Source: Amyelois transitella
Taxonomy: Eukaryota > Arthropoda > Insecta > Lepidoptera > Pyralidae
DNA length: 64,000 bases
Reading direction: 5' to 3'
Assembly (NCBI RefSeq): GCF_032362555.1
Contig: NC_083535.1
Location: 3,782,001 to 3,846,000, forward strand
Shown piece after piece: positions 55,579 through 64,000 of the stretch. The notes below the pieces were generated by a model that ran no database searches, was not told the origin of the DNA, and saw only the letters and a program-made list of their open reading frames with translations. Numbering within the stretch: the first letter of the stretch is position 1; every line of letters begins with the position of its first letter. A program made the position numbers and the translations under genes.

Positions 55579-56194
55579 ACATTATGTACAAAATATACAT
55601 ATGTAAAAATTAATGACAAAATCGTTGGATATTGCACGATTTATGCTTACTAAATAAATAAATGAACTTGGATTTATTTCACGGCACTGATTTTTAGAAT
55701 GAAAAGCGAGAATAGTAACCATTTTTTTCGGGTACACTCTTCGACAAAAGTGCGACGAAAATTTTTAGCTTCTGAGCTACATAGGTATATCAAAATCCAT
55801 ATGCTCACAATTTTCACTGCACTCTCATGTCTTTGATAGAATTTCCATTTCTTCCACCAATGTATTTCTTTGTAGTTTCGTTTTAAGGCCATATATATAC
55901 GATATTTGCTGATGTATCAGGCGCTGTATCGGATGAAAGGATAGAAGAGTAGACAAATATGATTTACGGCTACATCCACGGTTTCAACATGTACTAGAAT
56001 CTCATTGGACGTATCGAATTAAACCGATTAGCCGCAGCCGGCAGGTACTCTAATCCGTTAAAAATCTTACCTATTGGAGAGAGAGCTGTCGGATTTGCGG
56101 AGCGACGGATTTTGTTCGAGAATACGAATTCTAGGTATGGTCACTAGTATGAAAGCATCAAATACAAATAAGTCTAAAAATGATAATGAAATAT

Positions 56195-56345
56195 AATCAC
56201 GTCTATATCCCTTGCGGGGAAAACAGAACCAAGTCTTGAAAATAATGAAAGACCACGTTCAGCTTTATAGCCTTATGTTGGAATCGAGATGCAAATAGTG
56301 GATGAAGATTGGAAACAAAAGCCTTATAGCCAGCTATGTCAGTGA
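56195..56345 (+). repeat. Dispersed 'TTGCGGGGTAGA' repeat, partial copy
   Basis: CACGTCTATATCCCTTGCGG, ACAGAACCAAGTCTTGAAAA, GACCACGTTCAGCTTTATAG and ATCGAGATGCAAATAGTG in order. Confidence 0.55.
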
Positions 56346-59041
56346 TAGCCCGAGTTTCGCTTCCGTCAACAATAGGCAAATCTTGCTTGACGAGGAAACA
56401 CAAATTCTGCCACGAATGAACCTTCGTGGGGTAACTGCATGCCTCAGAAAGAATAAGAGATTTTAAGACATATTTAATTGTCCCAGGTCAACATGGCTAC
56501 TTATTTCTAGAAATTCCAACAGGAATAAAAATTTTCAAACCTGTATATGGTGATTTAAGTATTAACGATTTGATCTGTGATTATGTGTAGTTTCCTCGTA
56601 AAGTATTCTGTAATAGCAGATAAACAAGCAAATCAACACAAATAGATAAACAAAAAAAATGTTTTTGTTCACCACAAAATAAATCAGAAACATTATTTTG
56701 ATCGAGTTATCGACTAAATATTTTGGCAACGCTTTTAGCAACGAGTACCAGTTTCAGCGCAGTGCAAAAATAAACTATATAAGCTTGTATTTCGAAAATA
56801 AAACATTTGTGTACAAATAAAACCTCAGTGCAAACTGCAAATTCAAATGATGGGTACAAAGATACTCATATAATTGGAATCATTGATTAAGTCGTCATTA
56901 CTGAAGTAGGTTTTTAGATTCTTTACCTACCTTACCTCTTGATACCTTGTATCCAATTTAGAAAATAAATCTACTCTATTCTAGATTGAGGTACAATAAT
57001 GTATGATGACATAGTTTTGCATTTAAGGTTGGTGACATGTAACGTGTTTACGAAAACCTTTATGGTGTGTAAAATATCCACAAAATAAGTTATGTAATCA
57101 GCTGTTATTACTCGTACTTTTCACCTTCGAACTATTCGTCGGTAAAATTATAGACTACTAACTTTTCTGTTGGCGAACCCTGAAAGTCCTGTCGCCTAGT
57201 CTTCCGCTCATGAAAAATTATTTAGTCGGAGACCAGTTCCAGGCTCATGTTCGGAACAGCCGAAGCGTTGAAAATTTAATTCGATAGCATAAGATGGAAG
57301 GGTAAATACGCATACACATACAGTCCGTCTTATAGAAAACATATACCTGTGGCGAATTTAAATCTATGATGGTCCTGAGGCAAAATTCGGCGATCGATCC
57401 CGATTTGACCGTCAGACCTATAAAATTAACTATAAAGTTGTTTCGTTAGGTAAGCACCCCCTAATACAAGTTTCTAACTTAATTTGAAGTTAGCTTGATC
57501 CGTTTGATTTATCAGTATAAAATAAAACAAGCTCATAAGCTGCACATCTGGTAAATAGTTTTCCAACAAAGCGACCTCCACAGACAGTACGTCAAACTCC
57601 ACAAACTCTTCAAGATACTGAACTAGTCAAGCGAAGGAAGTCACCGGCATTCACTAAAACTTAACCTTTGTGGTCAAAGGTTTCTAGGAAATTTAACCAA
57701 ACTGTTGGAAAACTGCTCATTAGGTAATGCAAGAGACTTGAGAACCTATGTGCAATTCCAAGAAGACAAATTGAGAGCGCCGTAATTGGGCTCGTACGAG
57801 TAGTATATGTATCGTTTTCAGTTAACAGTTCAGTACGGAGTTTATTGAGAGATAATTTTATTATACAAAACGTATGTAACAAAAGCCTATCCAGTGCTTA
57901 CATTATATGGCGCCCATCAACTACAAGTTTCTTCTCTTTACCATTATGCCATTTTTGTCGTATTGAACGATATTAAAAAAGGCATCTATATGTTTTATTT
58001 ATAATATATACATATCTTCCGCCACTGTGGTTCGCGGCCCGGGGTCAAATTTTTCTTATTTTTCTTTCCACTTGTACATGTATGTTATTTATTTTGAAAT
58101 TAAATAACAATCGTCTAATTTTTTCTTAAAATAATGAAATTGCAAAGTTAATTATATTACTTGTATTCAATTTCACGTATTGATGCCTGAATTTCAGAAG
58201 CCACCGAATTCAAAGGTAAATATTGTAGCAAATATTTGAGCTCAAAATGTGTGTGTCCTGTCTGTCTGTAATATAAAACGAATACTGGGAAATGGCATGT
58301 GGCATTTAAAATTCTGTATTTTTACTTATTCCTCGAACCATGATTTTTTACTGTCACACACACATATTGCATTTTTATGGCTTACATTGGAAACAGAGTC
58401 AAGTTTCGAAAAGGATCCAAGGCCATGTTCAGTTCAAGATGAATGAAGTGTAGCAGATTACTAGTCAATAGTTTCGAGGGTAATGTACTTTACCTTGCTA
58501 ACTTTTTGCCAGTATTTTTCTATGATTTACCAAGCATTCTTCAGTCGGCTACATAGAATTCAGAATAATATTATTATTTCAAATGGTTTGTTAGGCCCGC
58601 GGAAGCTTTCAGGGCTTTGATTTAAAATCCGATCACACAAATGAAATGAGTGTTTAACCACGTTTGGATAATGGTTTAAATTTACTTGTTAGTAATTTAA
58701 TTATGTTATTTCGTTTCATTAAACATAGACTCGGTAATTAATTTTTGTGGGCATAACGTTTTTGGAATAACTCATACTTACTCATGTATCTTTATTATTT
58801 GACGGAATAAATTGGCCACAATTAAATTAAAATTTGACCAAAACTGTTTAAATATTCGCGTGATTTCACAACGAAAGATTTGAAGTATCAGACATTATTT
58901 TATGAAATAAATCAAATTCAGGTTTCATGTAACCACAAATAACTTATCAGAGATCGAATAATAACATTAGCGCAATTATTTAATAAAAATTATGACAACT
59001 TCATACTATCTTTTATAAACGATTAAAATGCACATTTTTTA

Positions 59042-59290
59042 GGAACGGCAACCACTGTCTACAATAAATTGCCTAAATTAATGCACCAGGTTATGAATGT
59101 GAAAATCAAAAAGAGCCTCTATAACTTTGTTGCACTAAAATGTTGTTACGTACTGGCTGACTTCATAAATGATCAATTTTATAATTAATATTAGTTAATG
59201 GCATTTGAAATTTGTACGCCTGTAGACAGGAAGCAGAGCACTGAGAATTACTTTAAGAAATTGTAACCTGTTTTAAAAAATATATTAGTA
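59042..59290 (+). pseudogene. LINE reverse transcriptase C-terminal remnant plus 3' UTR
   Basis: A 49-codon frame (GTATTVYNKLPKLMHQVMN, IKKSLYNFVALKCCYVLADF, INDQFYN) ends at TAA (59186-59188). The pattern NKLP followed by K/F-rich helices and an ADF-x-N-D end is the C-terminus of lepidopteran LINE proteins (Jockey or CR1-type). It is followed by a 3' UTR-like TGTACGCCTGTAGACAGG... block. The upstream coding part is missing. Confidence 0.6.
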
Positions 59291-60207
59291 TAGTATATAT
59301 ATTAGTATAGATATTAGTTACGTTAGCGTATTCCAGACAATATATACATAAAAAAATTAAACAAACAAAGTCTGTTCGTTACCTATTTACTGGTTAAATT
59401 GAATCAAAGGTAATACATTTCTAGGGGTGTACTAAAAGAGTTAGACAATTACACAATACTAACAGGAATTTTCGTTATATGCAGCCGCTGGCGTAATCAA
59501 GTATATTAATAATTGAATTCATTAATCGATCGACTTTTCGAATTTTAAATGAAAATTTTTATTAAGAGCGAATAAAAATATCTCTGCCTTTGTTCAGTGC
59601 ACCGTAGCAGACTATACTTTCATGTTCTGCCTCACCTAAAACAGATCCGATTTATACATGGAGGTTCCAATGCGGATAAGTCTGTCTGTCCATCGACATG
59701 ACCGTATGTTGATTAAAACGTCCATCAATTTATATTGCTGGCTAGTATCTGTTGCGAACAGAAACAATATCATTTGACATCATCAGCAAACAGTGGGATT
59801 ACAAATGTTATTAAGTACTTGATCATCCGATCCAATCTATGCAATGCTCCACCTTTTGAAATGCGACAAGAGCTCATTTCAGTAATTTGCCATCATATTG
59901 ATTTATGAGGGTAGTCCCAAAATATTGAAAGCTTCGCTTTTGGATTATACAATAAGGTAACATTTGAAAAACACACACAAACATTCATCACGGCTTGGTA
60001 ACTGTAACCATGATGGAATTCAGGTTAATTAAGTTTACCTATATATATTGATTGACTACTACTATTTGCCCAGGAAAAATAGCAAGTAGAATGAAATTTG
60101 TACTTGATGAATGTGATATTTCTTTGACGATACTCACGAGATAGAGTGGTGCAATTCTAAAGTGCATGGAGCTATAATAAAATGAGTGCAAACTAGTCTA
60201 TATAATT

Positions 60208-60530
60208 TCTTCACGTTAAGATGGTTTGGTCACGTGGAGAGGATGAATGAAAGCAGGTTGTCTAAGCAAATGTACAAGGAGAGTGTGGAGGGAAAGGTTG
60301 AAGTAGGTAGGCTTACACGACTGTACATATCTTGATCAAATTAAGGACGTCCTGGCAAAGGTCAGGTCAAGAATACCCGAAACCGCCGAGCTTGTATGAA
60401 GACAGTTAGGAATGTGGATGAAGGGATAGAAGTAGGTATGCTAAAATTGCGGCAAGTGGAAAGATGTAGGCTCTGCCTACTCCTTCGGGAAAAACGTGGG
60501 ATTTTATGCCTGATGTATGTAAGGTAAATT
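60208..60530 (+). pseudogene. Non-LTR retrotransposon C-terminal end, best copy
   Basis: The translation includes RWFGHVERMNESRLSKQMY, KESVEGKVEVGRLTR, DQIKDVLAK, NRRACMKTVRNVDEG and GKWKDVGSAYSFGK-like ends, with frameshifts near 60310 and 60420. RWFGHVERM...SRLSKQ is a well-known C-terminal signature of insect non-LTR polyproteins. The tail is TGTATGTAAG. It is a dead 5'-truncated copy. Confidence 0.7.
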
Positions 60531-61130
60531 CCAATTAACCAAAGCAATTAACATTAAATTATAGTTCAACTGATTGTGAGCGTTTCGGCCGAATTTCATG
60601 CTGTTATAATATAATTGCATCCAATATATAATTATAATTCTGTGAACCTAAGATGAGCTAGACCTCAACACCTGCGGCGTTAATAATTACATTACAGAAT
60701 TGCCTGACCTCCACGAAATTAATATTGACTTACATTATCTGCAAAATAGGCTATGCTCAAGGTATATGTATAATCTCATGTTAGCAACACTAGTTTTACC
60801 TAAACGTCAACGTACCTACCTATCGTGAGACTAATGACCACTCTTAATCCTGACTTTCCAAATGATTTTCCATTGGGTATTGAAATAAAGGTTAATAATC
60901 TTGATAAGACTTTTTGTTGAAAACAATATTTATATTTTAATACTGATATTTCATAATAAATTATTTTTGTCAATAAAAATACATTTGTAAAATGACATAA
61001 TGAATAATACATTCTTTTTTATTTTAGGACATTTCAAGATTGTTCAATTTATTTCAGTATCTAAAGAAATGAACTAGCTATATATGGGAACAAAGGTAAT
61101 TAAATAAAACCGAAGTATAGATTATAGTTT

Positions 61131-61372
61131 GACGGCCTCTGTGGCGCAGCGGTAGTACGCTTGTCTGTGACACCGGAGGTCCCGGGTTCGAATCCCGGCC
61201 AGGGCAGATGAGAAAAGAACTTTTTCTGATTGCCCTGGGTCTTGGATGTTTATCTATATAAGTATTTATTATAAAATATAGTATCGCTGAGTTAGTATCT
61301 CTTAACACAAGTTTCGAACTTACTTCGAGGCTAACTCAGTCAGTGTAATTTGTACCGTATATATTTATATTT
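61131..61372 (+). mobile_element. tRNA-derived SINE, full length
   Basis: The head (61134-61206) folds as a tRNA: GGCCTCTGTGGCGCAGCGG (A box) and CCCGGGTTCGAATCCCGG (T arm with B box), closed by CAGGGCA. The body (GAAAAGAACTTTTTCTGATT; TTGGATGTTTATCTATATAA; CTTCGAGGCTAACTCAGTCA) is a recognised lepidopteran SINE body. It is not a functional tRNA: the acceptor stem is imperfect and it continues into the body. Confidence 0.8.
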
Positions 61373-62049
61373 ATAGATGAACATAATTTTTATGATCTTA
61401 AGATGCTGAAACAAGTAAAATTTCAGTAAAACGAATCTTTTAAAATTTTGTACGAAACTACGAATGCGAAATACCGAATTCTTTCTTATATTAAAATTCC
61501 TTCTCATAATAAATAAAAAAAATATTCTAACATTGGAATTATGGTCGGGTTGTACAAAGATTTAAAAGGAAATATTAAAATTACGGGATGTTAAATAAAA
61601 AATACCCGTCACTCAAATACTGTTATGAAAAATTCTATGAAACAGTAGTGGCTAGTAAACTGAAACTCGAGGGGTTTTTATTAGCCGTTCCCCGAGGCTT
61701 TACCCCTGTGTTATTTATGTACAGTATGTAAAAAAAAACCCTTGTCTGTTCAGCAAAGGGAGTTTAATTGATTCTAAGTATTGATCGATCTCTCGCCAAA
61801 AATCGAAAAAAAATATTAAAAATTTCAATTCATTTTAAGAGTTAACTTTCATGGCTACGCCGATTTTTTATCGATCAGCGTTATGCATTACTTGAAATTT
61901 TCTAAATATTGGATCGCAATAATATTAGTCTTATATTATTTAAATTTCTATGATGAAAAACGAAATGTACATTTTTTTATTGGATATTTGATTACGGGTA
62001 AGTACAATAATGTACTGGTACATATTTATATTTATATATAATCACATAT

Positions 62050-62165
62050 ACACATATCCCTTGCGGAGTAGACAGAGCCAACAGCCTTGAAATTACTGAT
62101 AGGCCATGTTCAGCTATTTAACTTTAAGGTAAAATTGTAATTCAAATAGTGACAGATAAAATCGA
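62050..62165 (+). repeat. Dispersed 'TTGCGGGGTAGA' repeat, forward half of inverted pair
   Basis: ATATCCCTTGCGGAGTAGA, CAGAGCCAACAGCCTTGAAA and GTAATTCAAATAGTGACAG in order; followed at once by the copy in the opposite orientation. Confidence 0.6.
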
Positions 62166-62186
62166 TTGCAGTTGCGTGCAGTGCCG

Positions 62187-62380
62187 TGTGGTTTCCGGAA
62201 CCAATGAAAAAGAATAAGACCACTCTATCTCTTTCTCATGGATGTCGTAAAAGGCGACTAAGGGATAGGCTTGTAATTTTGGGATTCGTCACTATTTGAA
62301 TCTCAATTCTATCATTAGGCCAACCAGCTGAACGTGGCCTGTCTTTTAAGATTACTAGCTCTGTCTACCCGGGAAGGATG
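62187..62380 (-). repeat. Dispersed 'TTGCGGGGTAGA' repeat, reverse near-full copy
   Basis: GTGCCGTGTGGTTTCCGGAA, CCACTCTATCTCTTTCTCAT, GTCGTAAAAGGCGACTAAGG, GTCACTATTTGAATCTCAAT, CAGCTGAACGTGGCCTGTC and AGCTCTGTCTACCCGGGA on the plus strand are the family in reverse. Together with 62050-62165 it forms a large inverted repeat just upstream of the THAP gene. Confidence 0.65.
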
Positions 62381-62514
62381 GATAGGCTATTTGACAAAGT
62401 TCTAAAAACTATCTTAGGGTATTTATTTGTTTATAAGGAGCCCTTCAAAAATATTTTTCTGCCTTTATTACAGCTATTTTATTAAAAAATCGAAAAAGAA
62501 AATGCAATATTCAA

Positions 62515-62565
62515 ATATGCCGCCAAAACGCGACTTTTAGCAATATGGCGGCCATGGCATGCAGT
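62515..62565 (+). promoter_or_regulatory. Paired YY1/Pho-like motifs upstream of the THAP gene
   Basis: ATGCCGCCAAAACGCGAC and CAATATGGCGGCCATGGCAT lie 110-170 bases before the first ATG. The ATGGCGGC core matches the YY1/Pleiohomeotic type. They may mark the start region of the gene. Confidence 0.3.
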
Positions 62566-62676
62566 GACGTAAATTTCGTGTAAATATCATACAAAGCTAG
62601 TTGGTGTTTCGAAAAGTTTTGATTTTCTCTTGTTTTATTTAACTTGTGCCACGTCATATGTGTGAAAATTATTAAA

Positions 62677-62862
62677 ATGAGTTCCTATAAATGTTGTGCA
62701 GTGCCTCAATGCACTAATACAACAATAAAAACTCCTACGAAACTGTTTTTTTCTATGCCGATGGATTTGAATATTCGCAAGAAGTGGTTTCAGCTTGCTC
62801 GGCGTAATCCTGATGATATATCACCAAAAACACGTCCTCATTTTTGTGAAGACCACTTTGAT
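62677..62862 (+). CDS. THAP gene exon 1
   Basis: 62 codons from MSSYKCCAVPQC to HFCEDHFD, ending at GAT|GTGAGT in phase 0. It holds both zinc-ligand pairs of the THAP domain. Confidence 0.85.
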
Positions 62863-64000
62863 GTGAGTATTTACGATGATAAGTTCTTATTACTTGTAAT
62901 ATATTGGAGGTGAGAATGCAATTTCCAACTGTTTGAGCATCAGCTAAATCTTTAGTTGTGTTTTTAAAAAATATGCTGTTTCATTACAGATCGAAAAAGA
63001 TATGAAAAACTACTACCAGCAGAAAATGGGCTTTTCCAAGAAAAATATTTTGAACGATGGAGTTCTGCCTTCAAAATTCCATTGCCAACCTGATCGCAGA
63101 AAGAGAACTTGCGACACTGAAACTTCCCGATCTGCATTTGCCAAACGGCATAGAAGAACCCTTATTGAGCAATGTGTTAATGATCATCTACAGCCAAGTC
63201 AGCCAAGCCAGCCTGTGGATGTACCATTGATTGAAAATGTTGAAAATGTAACAGCAGGTATGTAAACCACTACTCACTTTGTTATTCTACAAATCATAGA
63301 AATTAGGCGGCCAATGTAAATATGGACTTGTTTATTCTTAGCACAAACTCTATTGTTCAGAACAGCCTTAACACATAAGTAATCATAAATCTCAAATGAT
63401 TTGTTTTCTTTTCAGAACCACAACTTCTTATGTGTGATAAAGATACATCAACTGAACCAATCATAACTGCAGAAAAATGCAATCAATGTAATCTCAAAGT
63501 GCCCTTTAGAAGCAAGGCAGTGCAGACTAAAATTTTCACTAGGGACACGCTCGTTTCCCCATTTAAGTTCACAACAACCACCAGCAGTACTTCACCATTT
63601 AAAATTGATTGGTGTCCATGTCAAGCAAAACCATCAATATCGGGCATTATCAATATAAAGAAAAGAATTGTCTTTGAAGAAGAAAGATCAGACAGTGATG
63701 TATCTATGGCTATGGATGCTCCAAGACCAGAAACCTCATCTTCGTATGCAGTTACATCTTCTTCTAAGTTGTCTGTGTCTAGTTCAAACGTAACAGACAC
63801 AAATGAAGATATTCTCAAAATGCAGTCTTTACAGAACAATTTAAAGCTTATTGTTAAAAAGCCTAAGATGTATATTGGAATTCCTGAAGAATGTTACTTC
63901 TTGATTAATTTAATACATAAGCACACTAATATACCACATGAACACATCTTGCTGTGTTTGAAAAAAATTAAGTTGAATAGTACTTTTTCTGAACTTGAAG
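62677..64000 (+). CDS. THAP-domain protein with transposase-type helix region, cut by the edge
   Basis: Three exons (62677-62862, 62990-63257, 63416 to the edge) join in frame. The N-terminus is a C2CH zinc-binding THAP domain: C7-x4-C12 and C57-x2-H60, with WFQLARR, the PHFCEDHF block and the closing GVLPSKF (exon 2). THAP domains bind DNA. After a disordered Ser/Thr-rich stretch with a CNQCNLKVPF motif, the frame ends with a helical segment (PEECYFLINLIHKHTNIPHE; LCLKKIKLNSTF) like the helix-turn-helix that precedes the DDE domain in PIF/Harbinger, ISL2EU-type transposases. The DDE part would lie to the right. It may be a live element, a relic or a domesticated gene. Confidence 0.8.
62990..63257 (+). 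CDS. THAP gene exon 2
   Basis: From TTTCATTACAG to GCAG|GTATGT. Starts IEKDMKNYYQQKMGFSKK and includes GVLPSKFHC, the terminal motif of the THAP domain, then a basic RRKR stretch and QPSQPSQPVDV. One base carries over to exon 3. Confidence 0.8.
63416..64000 (+). CDS. THAP gene exon 3, partial
   Basis: From TTTTCAG and open to the window edge. Starts EPQLLMCDKDTSTEP, includes CNQCNLKVPF and DWCPCQAK, an acidic Ser-rich linker, then the helical MYIGIPEECYFLINLIHK block. Remaining exons or the transposase core are outside the window. Confidence 0.78.

Larger units (their letters stand above)
49700..62640. other. Intergenic region, repeat-rich
   Basis: No host gene is supported in these 13 kb. 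It holds a retrotransposon tail (50048-50225), the hAT-type MITE (50368-50720), several TTGCGGGG repeats, a LINE C-terminal remnant (59042-59290), a retrotransposon tail (60208-60530) and a tRNA-derived SINE (61131-61372). Long stretches such as 51370-53690 and 56350-59000 hold nothing recognisable apart from AT-rich sequence. Confidence 0.5.

Noticed and set aside
58340..58445. Another copy of the TTGCGGGG repeat
   Set aside because: Only scattered blocks (CAGAGTCAAG, GGCCATGTTCAG) remain; too decayed to call.
61134..61206. A functional tRNA gene
   Set aside because: The head folds like a tRNA but has an imperfect acceptor stem and runs into a SINE body.

Overview
This is a eukaryotic window, AT-rich and intron-rich, and it reads as a moth or butterfly genome (Lepidoptera). 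Genes are split by GT-AG introns. The intergenic DNA and introns are packed with dispersed families that I associate with Lepidoptera: Helitron-like elements ending in CTAG, tRNA-derived SINEs, a short repeat carrying TATCCCTTGCGGGGTAGA, and 3' ends of non-LTR retrotransposons. No bacterial features (operons, ribosome binding sites, CRISPR) were seen.

Layout. (1) About 1-7255, minus strand: the 5' end of a gene that runs off the left edge. A 40-codon first exon (7136-7255) and a 49-nt second exon (3834-3882) join in frame. The second exon starts Lys-Ile-Glu-Asp, as in KChIP-type calcium sensors, but identity is uncertain. (2) 12744-22795, minus strand: a three-exon gene for a large, mostly disordered protein of 1802 residues, with a C-terminal membrane anchor and an alternative first exon giving 1439 residues. 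I do not recognise it. It carries a nonapeptide-type PERPK repeat, a run of ten pentapeptide units, and two TQT motifs of the dynein light chain LC8 type. (3) 29178-49556, minus strand: an 11-exon gene for SCAI (suppressor of cancer cell invasion). Every splice phase closes and the total is 918 residues, with a disordered N-terminal extension of about 340 residues. A TATA-like box and an initiator sit just upstream. (4) 62677-64000, plus strand: a THAP-domain gene with a transposase-type helix region, cut by the right edge and likely from a PIF/Harbinger (ISL2EU-like) element or a domesticated copy.

Between the genes (7.3-12.7 kb, 22.8-29.2 kb and 49.7-62.6 kb) I find only repeats. The clearest are a 353-bp hAT-type MITE with 34-bp inverted ends and a perfect 8-bp target duplication (50368-50720), Helitron-like insertions framed A|TC...CTAG|T, a full tRNA-derived SINE (61131-61372), and a LINE C-terminal remnant (59042-59290). 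The genes do not form a shared pathway that I can see. The SCAI gene and the membrane-anchored protein gene lie in the same orientation, about 6.4 kb apart.

The best candidates for something undescribed are the membrane-anchored scaffold protein (beta-helix-like pentads plus LC8 motifs), the SCAI N-terminal extension with its 41-nt microexon, and a SCAI splice donor that appears to be built from a retroelement tail.
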